A stretch of DNA of 64,000 nucleotides from Natronococcus roseus. Its GTDB lineage: Archaea; Halobacteriota; Halobacteria; Halobacteriales; Natrialbaceae. The DNA lies in contig NZ_JBHLJR010000006.1 of assembly GCF_043677095.1 (NCBI RefSeq), positions 310,001-374,000 of the forward strand. The letters are read 5' to 3'. The position numbers and the translations under genes are program-made. Below the pieces are notes generated by a model. That model saw only the letters and a program-made list of their open reading frames with translations. It did no database searches and was not told where the DNA came from. Below, piece after piece: positions 49,954 through 59,855 of this stretch (positions are counted from its first letter, which is position 1; each line of letters opens with the position of its first letter).

Positions 49954-51768
49954 TCAGTCGTCGCTCCCTTGCCCGGGAGCCCGATCGAAGCCGACGGCCT
50001 GCCCGTCACGGTTCGGGTCTGCCGCACCCGTCAACAGGCCGTCCTCGCTGGCGATGACCTGGACGTTGCCGATCTCGCTCGGCTCGTCGTCGACCTCGTG
50101 GCCCCACTCCGCGAGCGTGTCGCGGGCCTCCTGTGGCACGCCCTCGTCCCACTCGATCCCGCCCATGTGGTGGGTGTAGATCGACGGCTCGGTGATCGAC
50201 TCGAGCGGACTCAGTCCGTAGTCGTAGCGGTGGAGGATCGACTGGAAGGTTGCGCTGACGATCGCCCAGCCGCCCGGCGAGCCGGCCGTAAACTCCGGCT
50301 TCCCGTCCCGCATCACGATCATCGGACTCATACTGCTCAGCGGGCGCTTCCAGGCGTCGGGCTCGTTCGGGCCGCCCGGTTCGTCGTCGAAGTCGGTGAG
50401 CTCGTTGTTGAGCAGGAACCCGCGTCCGGGCACCATCTTGCCCGAGCCCATGAACTGCTCGATCGTCGACGTATAGGAGACGGCGTTGCCCCACTTGTCG
50501 ATGACCGAGAAGTGGGTCGTCTCGCCGGGCTGGCCCGGCCCCATCTCGTCGTCGTCGGGGAAGACCGTCTCCCCGAACTCGATGGGGTCGGCCCGCGACT
50601 GGAGGTAGTCGTCGTCGAGCAGGGCGTCGACGGGAACGTCGACGAACTCGTCGTCGCCCATGTACTCCATCCGATCGGCCCAGGCGGAGTAGATCGACTC
50701 GGCGATCAGGTGGTACTTCTCCGCCGAGCGGACGTCGTACTCCTCGACCTCGAGGAACTCGAGCATCCGCAGGACCATCGCGACGACCGTCGGGCCGGAG
50801 GTGGGCATCGGCTGGCCAACGAGTTCGACGTCGCGCCACTCCTTGCGGACCGGGTCGTCGATCGTGACGTCGTACCTCGAGAGGTCGTCCTCGTCGACGA
50901 CCTGGTCGGGGTCGCGGGCGTACTCCTGAATCGTCGCGGCGATGTCCGCCGCGACCGGGCCCTCGTAGAAGCCGTCGGCCCCTCGCCGTTGGATGCACTC
51001 GAGGGTCTCGGCGAGGTCAGGGTTGGTCATCGTGTCGCCCTCCTCGTAGAGGTTGCCCTGATCGTCGCTGTAGGTCTCGATGGCCGCGTCGTTGAACTTG
51101 TCGGTGTTTTCGGCGATCTCCTCGGCGAGGAACCAGTCGACGGTGAACCCGTCGCGCGCGAGGCGGATCGCCGGGTCGATCAGCCGCCGGCGCGAGCACG
51201 ATCCGTACCGCTCGCGGGCCGTCTCGAGGCCCTTGACCGTCCCCGGCGTCCCCATCGCCTCGCCGGTCTCGATGTCCTGGTCGTACTCGCCGTCGTGTCG
51301 AAACAGCTCCGGCGAGGCGGTCTGGGAGGCCCGCTCTCGGCTGTTCACGCACTCGACTGTGTCCGAGTCGGCGTCGTAGACGACCATGAACCCGCCGCCG
51401 CCGATCCCCGACCCGTGGGGCTGGGTCACCGTCAGTACGTACTGGATCGCGACGGCCGCGTCGATCGCGTTCCCGCCCTCCCGGAGGATCTGCGCTGCGA
51501 CCCCCGAGGCGATCGGATCGACCGTCGAGACCATCCCGTCCGCTGCGGTGACCTCTCGCCCGCAGGTGAACTGCGGATCGTCGCAGCTAAAGCCGGGAAC
51601 GTCGGTAACCGACTGGTAGTCGTCGGCCGCGACCGTCGGCGTCCCGAACGCCAGCGCCCCCGCAGCGACCCCCGCACTCGAGAGGAAGGCCCGACGCCGA
51701 AGCCTCGAGGAGGTCGCCCGTTTGCCCGTCTGTCCCTCCGCTCGCCGTGGGTTGTCATCTCGTGACAT
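49954..51768 (-). CDS. ggt: Tat-exported gamma-glutamyltransferase
   Basis: 604 residues. N-terminal SRLRRRAFLSSAGVAAGALA is a Tat signal; an Ala-x-Ala site follows (TVAADD). The self-cleavage and nucleophile threonine is T417 in GETTHFSVIDKWGNAVSYT; the gamma-glutamyl-binding region is intact with RASQTASPE (Arg) and PLSSMSPMI. It transfers or hydrolyses gamma-glutamyl groups of glutathione-like compounds; haloarchaea make gamma-glutamylcysteine, a plausible substrate outside the cell. I chose the ATG at 51768, which starts the Tat leader; two upstream ATGs would give an unusually long leader. Confidence 0.93.
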   Translation of the reverse strand: MSRDDNPRRAEGQTGKRATSSRLRRRAFLSSAGVAAGALAFGTPTVAADDYQSVTDVPGFSCDDPQFTCGREVTAADGMVSTVDPIASGVAAQILREGGNAIDAAVAIQYVLTVTQPHGSGIGGGGFMVVYDADSDTVECVNSRERASQTASPELFRHDGEYDQDIETGEAMGTPGTVKGLETARERYGSCSRRRLIDPAIRLARDGFTVDWFLAEEIAENTDKFNDAAIETYSDDQGNLYEEGDTMTNPDLAETLECIQRRGADGFYEGPVAADIAATIQEYARDPDQVVDEDDLSRYDVTIDDPVRKEWRDVELVGQPMPTSGPTVVAMVLRMLEFLEVEEYDVRSAEKYHLIAESIYSAWADRMEYMGDDEFVDVPVDALLDDDYLQSRADPIEFGETVFPDDDEMGPGQPGETTHFSVIDKWGNAVSYTSTIEQFMGSGKMVPGRGFLLNNELTDFDDEPGGPNEPDAWKRPLSSMSPMIVMRDGKPEFTAGSPGGWAIVSATFQSILHRYDYGLSPLESITEPSIYTHHMGGIEWDEGVPQEARDTLAEWGHEVDDEPSEIGNVQVIASEDGLLTGAADPNRDGQAVGFDRAPGQGSDD

Positions 51769-51908
51769 GACTTTTCTGCCATCCGGACACTCACTACTCG
51801 TACGCAAAACCGTTTCGGAACCTACGACCTCCCGATCGGGAAGAAAATCAGTCATCGAGGCTCCTCGAGCGTCGATAGGTTGCACGGCCGACGACTCGTC
51901 GCGGACCG

Positions 51909-52538
51909 CTATTCGTCGCCGACGGTGCGGAGTTCGTTCGCTTTCCCGAGCGGCAGTACCGTACGGCGTTCCGCGTCGTACTCGACGAGCGAGCGCGCCG
52001 CGAGCTTCGGCAGGTGTCGGTGGTGGAGTTCGATCAGGAGCGTCTCGAGCGGGACCTCGACCGCACGCTCCTCGCGGAGGCGGCGGCCGAGCCGCTCGAG
52101 CGAGAGCGGTTCGTCACGGCTCGCGAGAAGCGAGAGCGCGGCTCGACCTCGCGGATCGGTGAGCGCGGGCAGCGCCTCGGGAAACCCGTCCCGTTCTCGG
52201 ACGAGCTCGGCGATCCGGTCTGCGTCCCCGTCCGGCCACACTCGGCCGTCGGAGCGATCGTAGCTGACGAGATCGGCCCCCGCGAGCGTCGGAACGTGGA
52301 CGTGGACGAGCTCCGATCGGACTCGCTCGACCGAGCGCGTTCGGCCGCCCGTTCTGGCAGTTACTCGATTCGCCACCTCGTCTGCGAGGTCGGCTACCGG
52401 ACGCGGTGACTCCCCCTCGAGCAGGCTCGCCATCGTCGCCCACCGTATCGGGTCCGCCAGCGCCTCGAGTATCGTTTCCTCCCCGGGAAGCCCCTCGAAC
52501 CCCTCCACTTGCGAGTACGAATCGCGATCGCAGTTCAT
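51909..52538 (-). CDS. Tandem winged-helix protein (DUF7344-type)
   Basis: 209 residues made of two similar halves. Each has a winged helix with a final pattern LVSYDRSDGRVWP or LVEYDAERRTVLP and a preceding helix with HxHxP or HRHLPKL (HVHVPTLAGADL, HHRHLPKLAARSL), as in haloarchaeal DUF7344 proteins. Likely DNA-binding. ATG at 52538; a TATA-like GTATACG lies about 30 bases upstream on the minus strand. It follows the MEDS regulator gene on the same strand (100-base gap). Confidence 0.75.
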   Translation of the reverse strand: MNCDRDSYSQVEGFEGLPGEETILEALADPIRWATMASLLEGESPRPVADLADEVANRVTARTGGRTRSVERVRSELVHVHVPTLAGADLVSYDRSDGRVWPDGDADRIAELVRERDGFPEALPALTDPRGRAALSLLASRDEPLSLERLGRRLREERAVEVPLETLLIELHHRHLPKLAARSLVEYDAERRTVLPLGKANELRTVGDE

Positions 52539-52638
52539 TCGTTTGCTCCCTGTCGGCCCCCGGGGAAACGTATACGAGCTAGTTACTGAACGGTACCGCC
52601 GGGGGATACCTAGATAGTGAACCCGTTCGCCGGCGCCG

Positions 52639-54996
52639 CTACTCGAACAGCGAGTCACAGAGCTTCCGCTGGGCCGCCCGGAGGTGCTGTGCGAACGTCG
52701 GGTGGGAGACCCCGAGCGATTCCGTCACCTCCTGGCCGGTGCTCCGTCGGGGCGATTCGAAGTACCCGCTCAGGTAGGCCGTCTGCAGGACCTCCCGCTG
52801 TCGGTCGGTGAGTCGCTCCTCGAGGGAGTTCCGTACCGAAGCGGGGTCCGGTCGCTCCCGAGAGCGACGGGCGACCAGCCTGGTGCCCGGGAACGCGCGC
52901 TGTAGCTCGTCGACGAAGTCGCGAACGTCGGCCGATGGCGGAAGTTCGACGGTGACGCCGGTGTCCGTTTCGTCGATCTCGATCGACTGGATCTTTCCGC
53001 CGCGTTCGACGACCGCCGCGGCGACGGACGGGGCGGTTACCGAGAGTTCGAATCGAGACTCGTCGTTGTGAGAGGTGATACGCCTAACTCGGTCGACCCC
53101 GACGAGTTCCGCAGCCGCGTCGGCGATCCGATCGGCGTCGTCGTCTCGGACGGTGACGAAGAGGCGGTCCGTCTCGGCCGCCGGAACGTACCCCTCGACG
53201 TCGATCCCGCAGGCCGTTTCGCGGGCGAGTCGCGAGAGAACGGTTTCGGTGCCGTCGATCGCCAGGTCGAGTTCGGTGACGGTCGCGGAGCCGAGCGCGG
53301 TCTCGGTCTCGGTGTTGTGGATCGCGTCGCCGATGAGCTCGCCGAGTTCGGCCAGCACCTCCTGGTCCAGCCCGGTCATCGCCGAATCCGTCGCGTACAC
53401 GGAAAGGACGCTGTAGAGGGTATCTTCGTAGGTGATCGGAACGCTCACGCAGGACCGGAACCCGTGCTCGATCGCGATCGAACGCCACGCGTCGAACGAG
53501 CGGTCGGTGACGACGTCGTCGACGATCCGCACCGACCCGGCGTCGGCTGCCCGGCCGGCGGGCGTGGCTTCGAGCCGGTCGTCGACGGTGCCCGCGAGTT
53601 CGTTGAGGTAGTCGGATCCCGCTCCTGCCCACTCGAGCGGTTCGACGCGCCCGGCCTCGAGCGACGGCTCGCCGATCCAGGCGAACGCGTACGCGTCCGA
53701 TCGGGCAAGCGACGCACAGACGACCCGTTCGATCTCGTCGCGCGAGTTCGCCCGAACGACTCCCCGGTCGATGCTGCGGATGACGCCGTTGATCCGCTCG
53801 AGTCGCTCGAGGCGGTCGGTCTGCTCGCGGAGTTGGGTCTCGCGCTCGGCGCGGTCGTAGGCGGCCTCGACGTTCGCGGCGATCGTCTGCAGCAGGTCCA
53901 TCGATACGTCGTCGAACGCTCCGGCTGTGTCGGCTTCCGCGCGGAGCACACCGTGTTTGCCGAGGGGCGCGGCGACGGACCCACCGGCGGTCGGGTCGTC
54001 CCCGCCGTCCTCGAGGGTTCGACACTCCCGGTCGACGAACGCCTCCCAGAGGGGGTCCTCGACCGCCGAGCGCGCCGTCGATCCGGAGCGGTCGCGGGTG
54101 CGGTCGGCCGGTCGCAGGGTACCGAGCTCGGAATCGTACAGCCAGACGTCGGCCCTCGGAACCCCGAGTACCTCTCGGACGACCTCGGTCGCACACCCGT
54201 GGATCTCGTCCGCGTCGGCCCGCATCAGCTTCCGGGTAGCCGTCGTCAGCCTCGTCAACCCTCGGTCGCGGTGCTCGAGTCGGGATCGGGTTTCGGCCCG
54301 GGACGCGATCGTCTGAAGTTTCCTGTCGACCTCGCGGCTCGTCCCGGTCGGCTCGAACTCCTCGGGGGGCGCATAGAACACGTTTCCGCCGACGGTCCCG
54401 TCGTAGACGATGTGCGGGTGGTTCTCGATGACGGTGGTGAGAAAGTCGTCGGGGAAGGCGTGGCGATCGTACTGACAGAGCGCGATCGCGTCGCGGTCCG
54501 TATAGAAGCGGTTGACCGCCCGCTCGTAGGCGATCACCTGATCGAGGTCGGCCCACCCCTCGAGGATCCAGGACATCTCGGCGGTGATCCGCAGCGCCTC
54601 GTACCCCTCTCGGGTGACCGAATCGACCGTCGACTCGAGAAACGCCAGCACGTCGTCGGCGTCGAACTCCCGCTCGGTCCCGCCGTAGACCTCCGTCGGC
54701 GTGTGTATCGAGAGCGCGCCGCTCTCGAGGGCACGCTCGACGTCGATCCCGCGGCCGGCCATCGCCTCGAGGACCTCCTCGCGGCCGGTCTCGCCCGCGA
54801 TGTAGAGGCAGCGTTCGCCCCGCTCGAGTCCGGTTCGAACGAAGGGAATCGCGGCCTCGAACTGCTGGTCGCGAGTTCGGTAGATCGAGGCCAGGTGCTC
54901 GTGGGAGTCGCTGACCTCGTCCATGCGAATCGGCGTGACGAGCTGGTCGCCGAGACCGTGGTCGAGTTCCCGCGAGGGCGCTCCCGTCTGTTCCAT
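52639..54996 (-). CDS. MEDS-GAF-GAF sensor/regulator with HTH_10 output
   Basis: 785 residues. A MEDS domain opens the protein (about 25-190: HLASIYRTRDQQFEAAIPFV, ITAEMSWILEG), followed by two GAF domains (about 255-390, 410-555), a bacterio-opsin-activator-like region and a C-terminal HTH_10 (LTDRQREVLQTAYLSGYFE, then GVSHPTFAQHLRAAQRKL). It likely senses a small molecule or redox state and activates promoters directly. I chose the ATG at 54996: the TATA-like CTTATCC at about 55020-55026 fits a leaderless start, though a GTG six bases upstream is possible. Target unknown. Confidence 0.9.
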   Translation of the reverse strand: MEQTGAPSRELDHGLGDQLVTPIRMDEVSDSHEHLASIYRTRDQQFEAAIPFVRTGLERGERCLYIAGETGREEVLEAMAGRGIDVERALESGALSIHTPTEVYGGTEREFDADDVLAFLESTVDSVTREGYEALRITAEMSWILEGWADLDQVIAYERAVNRFYTDRDAIALCQYDRHAFPDDFLTTVIENHPHIVYDGTVGGNVFYAPPEEFEPTGTSREVDRKLQTIASRAETRSRLEHRDRGLTRLTTATRKLMRADADEIHGCATEVVREVLGVPRADVWLYDSELGTLRPADRTRDRSGSTARSAVEDPLWEAFVDRECRTLEDGGDDPTAGGSVAAPLGKHGVLRAEADTAGAFDDVSMDLLQTIAANVEAAYDRAERETQLREQTDRLERLERINGVIRSIDRGVVRANSRDEIERVVCASLARSDAYAFAWIGEPSLEAGRVEPLEWAGAGSDYLNELAGTVDDRLEATPAGRAADAGSVRIVDDVVTDRSFDAWRSIAIEHGFRSCVSVPITYEDTLYSVLSVYATDSAMTGLDQEVLAELGELIGDAIHNTETETALGSATVTELDLAIDGTETVLSRLARETACGIDVEGYVPAAETDRLFVTVRDDDADRIADAAAELVGVDRVRRITSHNDESRFELSVTAPSVAAAVVERGGKIQSIEIDETDTGVTVELPPSADVRDFVDELQRAFPGTRLVARRSRERPDPASVRNSLEERLTDRQREVLQTAYLSGYFESPRRSTGQEVTESLGVSHPTFAQHLRAAQRKLCDSLFE

Positions 54997-55178
54997 GGAC
55001 ACACTGTGGACGGTCGAACGGATAAGAGCACCGCGGGATTTCGCTGGCAGATCGGCTGAAAGCGGTCGAACAGCGGGATTTTATCGGCTCTCCCGACGCT
55101 CGTCCGTGGCGAAATGTACCCGGTTCGGTAAACCGAAACGTGGTGTATCCGTTCCGTTTCGACCGCGGTCGCGGCGTT

Positions 55179-56966
55179 CTACTTCTCCACGAGCGCGGCC
55201 TCGAGCCGCGTCTCCAGCTCCTCGCGGCGCCGGTGGTTCGCCTGCGAATCGAACTCGAGGGCGAGCACTTGCGTTCCCGCTCGCTCGAGCGACCGTCGGT
55301 AGGCCGTCGCGAAGTCGGCGGGTTCGACGCGCTCGAATTCGAGACCGTACAGCGCCGCGAGGGGCTCGAACTCGAGGCCGTGGGGCGTCTCGAACTGGTC
55401 GGTGAACGGCGGCTCGAAGTCGGCGATCGGCAGCTTCTGGAAGATTCCGCCGCCGTCGTTGTCCAGCAGGACGATCGTCGCGTCGACGCCGCAGCGATCG
55501 ACGGCCAGCAGCCCGTTCGAGTCGTGATAGAAGGAGAGGTCGCCGGTGACGAGCACGAGCGGGTCGTCGGTCGCGCTGCCGGCGCCGAGGGCCGTGCTCG
55601 CGGTGCCGTCGATCCCGCTGGCGCCGCGGTTTCCGAGTACGGTGAGATCGGCCTCTCGGGGCCGAGCGAACCGGTCTGCGTCTCGAATCGGCATGCTGTT
55701 GGCGACGACTACCGTCGCAGGATCGGGCGCCTCTTCGAAGACGGTCGCGAGGACGGCCCCCTCGAACGGATCGCGCTCGAGCGCCTCGGCCTCGAGGGCG
55801 CCCTCGAGAACCTCCCCGTGGACGCGTTCGGCCCGCTCGAAACGCTCGAGCCACTCGTCGTCGGCACCGATGGAGGCGTCCTCGCCGGACTCCTCGAGAC
55901 GCTCGCGGACGCTTTCGAACACCGACTCCGGCGTCGCGGCGAGCAGGTCGGTCGCAGTAAAGGACGCCTCGCGCCACTCCCCGGCGGGGTCGAGCAGGTA
56001 CTGGTCAGCGTCGGCCGCCGCGAGGACCTGTCGAAGCGGTTTCGAGGTCGGCGAGGCGCCGAACCGGACGACGATGTCGGGCTCCGGGAGGACGTCGGCG
56101 TAGGCGTCGTAGCCGCCGTAGACCGGTTCGTCGGCGACGTCCTCGCCGAACCGCAGTCCCGAGAGCGGATCGGCGAGCACCGGGGCGCCGACGCGGTCGG
56201 CGAGCGTGAGAACCGTCGCGGGCTCGAGCTCGACGAGGTCGACGGGATCGGCGGGGCCCGCCACGAACAGCGGGCGATCGGCCGTCGCGAGCGCCTCTGC
56301 GAGCCCGCCGACCGCGTCGCTCGAGGCCTCGAGGGTCGGCCGTCCGCGGGCGGTCTCGACGAACGCGCTCTCCCGTCCCTGTCCGGCGAGCGTCCCCGCG
56401 AACGAGTCGGGGACCTCCTCGGTGTCGGTCGGCTCGAGGGGTTTCCGGAACGGGCAGTTGAGGTGGACCGGGCCCGCGGGGGTCCCGACGGTCTCGGCGA
56501 GCGCGCGACCCGCGGTCGTCCGCAGACTCCGGACCTTCCGCTCGTCGGCCTCGGGGTCGGGAAGCTCGGCGTACCAGCGGACGGCGTCGCCGTACAGCTT
56601 GACCTGGTCGATCGTCTGGTTGGCGCCGCTGTCGCGCAGTTCGTGGGGTCGATCGGCGGTGAGGACGAGCAGCGGCACCCGGGCCTGATTCGCCTCGATG
56701 ACGGCGGGGTGGAAGTTCGCGGCCGCGGTGCCGGAGGTACAGACCAGCGCGGTCGGCTTCCCCGTGCGCCGGGCCCGACCGAGGGCGAAGTAGGCCCCCG
56801 AGCGCTCGTCTAAGTGCGAGAAGACCTCGATATCGCTCTCGGCGAAGGCGACCGTCAGGGGCGTCGATCGGCTCCCCGGCGAAATGCAGACCGCCTCGAG
56901 CCCGCCCTTCGCGAGCTCGTCGACGAGCGTCCGACCCCACAGCGTCGCGCGGTTGGGGGCGCTCAT
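55179..56966 (-). CDS. menD: SEPHCHC synthase
   Basis: 595 residues, ThDP-dependent. N-terminal GTLVDELAKGG-like helix and CISPGSRSTPL, SGTAAANFHPAVIEANQ with the catalytic Glu nearby, the C-terminal ThDP motif TGDLSFYHDSNGLL ... DNDGGGIFQKLP are classic MenD. It couples isochorismate with 2-oxoglutarate-derived succinic semialdehyde. Overlaps menF by four bases (ATGA 56963-56966). Confidence 0.96.
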   Translation of the reverse strand: MSAPNRATLWGRTLVDELAKGGLEAVCISPGSRSTPLTVAFAESDIEVFSHLDERSGAYFALGRARRTGKPTALVCTSGTAAANFHPAVIEANQARVPLLVLTADRPHELRDSGANQTIDQVKLYGDAVRWYAELPDPEADERKVRSLRTTAGRALAETVGTPAGPVHLNCPFRKPLEPTDTEEVPDSFAGTLAGQGRESAFVETARGRPTLEASSDAVGGLAEALATADRPLFVAGPADPVDLVELEPATVLTLADRVGAPVLADPLSGLRFGEDVADEPVYGGYDAYADVLPEPDIVVRFGASPTSKPLRQVLAAADADQYLLDPAGEWREASFTATDLLAATPESVFESVRERLEESGEDASIGADDEWLERFERAERVHGEVLEGALEAEALERDPFEGAVLATVFEEAPDPATVVVANSMPIRDADRFARPREADLTVLGNRGASGIDGTASTALGAGSATDDPLVLVTGDLSFYHDSNGLLAVDRCGVDATIVLLDNDGGGIFQKLPIADFEPPFTDQFETPHGLEFEPLAALYGLEFERVEPADFATAYRRSLERAGTQVLALEFDSQANHRRREELETRLEAALVEK

Positions 56967-58312
56967 CGCAGCTCGTCGAGGATGGGACGGAACTTCAGCT
57001 GTACTTCCTCCCACTCCTCGTCGGGATCGCTGTCGGCGACGATCCCGTTGCCCGCAAACAGCGTCACGGTCTCGTCGGTCGCGACGCCCGATCGGAGGCC
57101 GACCGCGAACTCGCCGTCGCCGGCGGCGTCGAACCAGCCGATCGGCGCGGCGTACCACCCCCGGTCGAACGATTCGGTCTCGCGGATCGTCTCGAGAGCC
57201 GTCTCGGGGGGGACGCCACCGACAGCTGGCGTGGGGTGGAGGGCCTCGACGAGCTCGAGGACGTGTTGATCGGCCTCGAGGGTGGCCTCGATCGGCGTCT
57301 GCAGGTGCTGGATCGTCGCCAGTCGGCGCACCGTTCGATCGTCGACGGCGAGCTCGCTCGCCAGCGGGGCGAGCTGGTTGCGGATCGACTCGACGACGAG
57401 TCCGTGCTCGCGGCGGAGCTTCTCGCTGTCGAGCATCCGCTCGAGGTGGTCGTCGTCCTCCTCGGGAGTCTCGCCGCGGGGCACCGAGCCCGCAAGCGCC
57501 TCGGTCTCGACTCGGTCGCCGCGTTTCGACACCAGCCGTTCCGGCGGGGCGCCGAAAAAGGTGCCGCTGGTTCCGTCGCCGATCAGGAACCGGTAGCAGT
57601 TCGGATACTGCCGACGCAGCCGCTCGACGGTCGCGGGGACGTCGATCGGTCCCTCGAGGTCGACCGACAGCGCCTGCGCGAGGACGACCTTCGTGAGCTC
57701 GCCGGCGTCGATCCGTTGGAGGGCGGCCTCGACCTGAGTCCGCCAGGACTCGATCGGGGTGGTCCGTCGCGTCTCGGCGACGCCCGGCCCCGCTCCGCTC
57801 GGACGCATCGCCGGCAGCTCGAGCAGGCCGTCGTACCACTCCTCGAGTCGGCGTGTCGCTTCCGTGGCGTCGTCACCAACCGCGGTGAGCCACGTCCCCT
57901 CGTCGCTCCGACTCACCAGTATTTCGGGGACGACGAACGAGGCGGCCTCGAACCCCGTCCAGGGAGCGACCGCCTCGTGGCCGTCGTGAAACGAAAACCC
58001 CCCGAACGCGCGCGGGCGAGCGGCGTCCGGACCGGTGTGGTCCAGTCCTCCGAAGACCGACGTAGCCCGCTCGCGGATCGTCTCGAACCGCTCGGGGCCG
58101 CGGGCCGTAAGCCGAGCCGCGACGCCGCGTCCGACGACCTCGAGCCCCTCCGGGGTCGCCCACTGGACGCGACAGGCGCCGTCGGCCTCGCTGATCGCGC
58201 CGAAGGAAACGTCCTCGAGTTCGCGACTCCGACTCGCTAGCCCGGTGTCGTCGCTCCCGTCTGCGGGCCTCGAGTCGCCGGTCGGTTGTCGCCCGCCCAA
58301 CGTTCGGTCCAT
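56963..58312 (-). CDS. menF: Isochorismate synthase
   Basis: 449 residues, chorismate-binding family. KVVLAQALSVDLEG (the Lys region), FLIGDGTSGTFFGAPPERLV, EALAGSVPRG, and the metal/acid set ELVEALHPTPAVGG with WYAAPIGWFD are typical of isochorismate rather than anthranilate synthases. Together with menD it commits chorismate to menaquinone. First gene of the menF-menD unit. Confidence 0.95.
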   Translation of the reverse strand: MDRTLGGRQPTGDSRPADGSDDTGLASRSRELEDVSFGAISEADGACRVQWATPEGLEVVGRGVAARLTARGPERFETIRERATSVFGGLDHTGPDAARPRAFGGFSFHDGHEAVAPWTGFEAASFVVPEILVSRSDEGTWLTAVGDDATEATRRLEEWYDGLLELPAMRPSGAGPGVAETRRTTPIESWRTQVEAALQRIDAGELTKVVLAQALSVDLEGPIDVPATVERLRRQYPNCYRFLIGDGTSGTFFGAPPERLVSKRGDRVETEALAGSVPRGETPEEDDDHLERMLDSEKLRREHGLVVESIRNQLAPLASELAVDDRTVRRLATIQHLQTPIEATLEADQHVLELVEALHPTPAVGGVPPETALETIRETESFDRGWYAAPIGWFDAAGDGEFAVGLRSGVATDETVTLFAGNGIVADSDPDEEWEEVQLKFRPILDELR

Positions 58313-58367
58313 CGACGGAACGTCAGGACTGGCCCGCCTTCAGCCTAACTATTCGCCAGAAACGAGT

Positions 58368-58967
58368 CTAGCTGTATCGCTCCTCGTTCCAGGGATCGGC
58401 CGTCTCGGAGTAGCCGCGTCGCTCCCAGTACCCCGGCTCGGGATCGGTGAGGAACTCGATCCCATCGACCCACTTGGCGCCCTTGTAGGCGTACTTGTGA
58501 GGCGTGACGACCCGGAGCGGGCCGCCGTGGTCGGCCGGCAGCTCCTCGCCGTCGTACGCCCAGGTCAGCAACACCTCCTCGCGCAGGCAGTCCTCGAGCG
58601 GGAGGTCGGTCGTGTAATCGTCCAGCGCCGAGAACATGACGTGGACGGCGTCGTCTCGAACCCCGGCGCGCTCGGCCAGCTCCGTGAAGGGAACGCCCGT
58701 GAACTCGCAGTCGAACTTGCTCCAGCCGGTAACGCAGTGGAAGTCCTGACGCTGGGTCACGGTCGGCAGCTCGCGGAACTCCGCCCAGGAGAGGGCGAGT
58801 TCCTCCTCGACCGCCCCGGTGACGGTGAACTCCCACGTCTCGGGGTCGAACTCCGGCGTCCCGCTCTTCGAGAGCACCGGAAACGCCGTCGTCTCGCGCT
58901 GGCCCGGCGGGAGGCGCTCGTCGCCGAACTCGAGGTAAAGATCCGTGACGTCGGTTGCGTCGCTCAT
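58368..58967 (-). CDS. Sulfite-oxidase-fold molybdopterin protein
   Basis: 199 residues, stand-alone oxidoreductase molybdopterin-binding domain (YedY/sulfite oxidase type) without a Tat signal, so cytoplasmic. C78 in DFHCVTGWSKFD is the molybdenum ligand, and HGGPLRVVTPHKYAYKGAKWV matches the cofactor-binding loop. Substrate unknown; candidates include S- or N-oxides. A MOSC protein, which may handle Moco, is encoded 17 kb away in the island, but no link is shown. Confidence 0.9.
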   Translation of the reverse strand: MSDATDVTDLYLEFGDERLPPGQRETTAFPVLSKSGTPEFDPETWEFTVTGAVEEELALSWAEFRELPTVTQRQDFHCVTGWSKFDCEFTGVPFTELAERAGVRDDAVHVMFSALDDYTTDLPLEDCLREEVLLTWAYDGEELPADHGGPLRVVTPHKYAYKGAKWVDGIEFLTDPEPGYWERRGYSETADPWNEERYS

Positions 58968-59159
58968 ATGCGGATGCAGGGCGTCCGTTGACGTAGGTCT
59001 GACGTTGCCGGAGACGAGAACGGCCGCGCAAAACCGTCGATTCGCCCGAGGGTGGACCCGACGAAACGGAACGAAACGGTCGAAACAGGCCGGTAATCCG
59101 GAACTGCGTCGCGAAACCCTCGCTACCCCTTAGTGTAGTCTCGTGGACCAGGCTTCCGT

Positions 59160-59459
59160 ATGGAAAGCAAACAACAGATGACGGAACGGGAGATGTCCGA
59201 ACAGTCGGTCGAAGCAGTCGGGCAAGAGGCGATGGGGCCCGCATTCATGGCCTCCCTCGCATCGGTCGGCCTCTCGTTGTACTACTACTTCGTTCGCGGC
59301 GACCACGAGCGAGGGATCTTCGTCGGTCTCTGGCCGCCGACGATCCTCGCGTTCGCGAGCTACTTCAACCAGCGGAAGATGCGCCGGCAGCTCGAGTCGA
59401 TCACCCGACCCGGAACGACGCTCAAGAACGCCATCGACTCGATGATGGGGAACAAGTGA
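59160..59459 (+). CDS. Small haloarchaeal membrane protein
   Basis: 99 residues. A polar N-terminus (MESKQQMTEREMSEQSVEAV), two short hydrophobic stretches (about 26-45 and 52-68), then a basic and polar tail (RKMRRQLESITRPG). No function can be named. ATG at 59160; TATA-like CCCTTAGTG about 30 bases upstream supports a leaderless start. Confidence 0.65.
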   Translation: MESKQQMTEREMSEQSVEAVGQEAMGPAFMASLASVGLSLYYYFVRGDHERGIFVGLWPPTILAFASYFNQRKMRRQLESITRPGTTLKNAIDSMMGNK

Positions 59460-59630
59460 GAGCCGTCACGGCCGCGGGCGCGCCGTTGCCGGAACCGATA
59501 GCCGGCGCCCGGTGTCGACTCCCGGCGCTACGGAGCCGGAAACAATAGTTGCACCCGAGAGATCTTTTCTTTCACGTCGGCGTAGATTCCCCGCCAGAGC
59601 TAAATACCCCCTCGCCGAAAGCCGAATCAG

Positions 59631-59855
59631 ATGCCGAAAGTAGAGATCACCATCCCCGAACATCTCGAGATGCAGATCGCACAGATGGTCGAGCGGGGAG
59701 AGTTCGTCAACCGAGAGGAAGCGATCGAGGACCTCCTGTCGACGGGAATCAAGGCGTACAAGACGAGCGGTCCGATGGAGGACGACGACGAGGGAATGGG
59801 CGGTGGCCTCGAGGACGACGGAATGATGGGCCACGACGACGAGTACGTCTTCTAG
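59631..59855 (+). CDS. Ribbon-helix-helix (CopG-type) DNA-binding protein
   Basis: 74 residues. MPKVEITIPEHLEMQIAQMV followed by GEFVNREEAIEDLLSTGIKAY is a standard RHH fold; an acidic, Gly/Met-rich tail (about 47-74) is appended. It would bind DNA as a dimer through the N-terminal strand. The stop codon overlaps the end of the convergent small membrane gene by four bases. TATA-like CTAAATACC lies about 28 bases upstream. Confidence 0.85.
   Translation: MPKVEITIPEHLEMQIAQMVERGEFVNREEAIEDLLSTGIKAYKTSGPMEDDDEGMGGGLEDDGMMGHDDEYVF

Noticed and set aside
53068..55059. Open plus-strand frame of 663 codons opposite the MEDS/GAF regulator
   Set aside because: No recognisable domains and composition typical of an antisense shadow.
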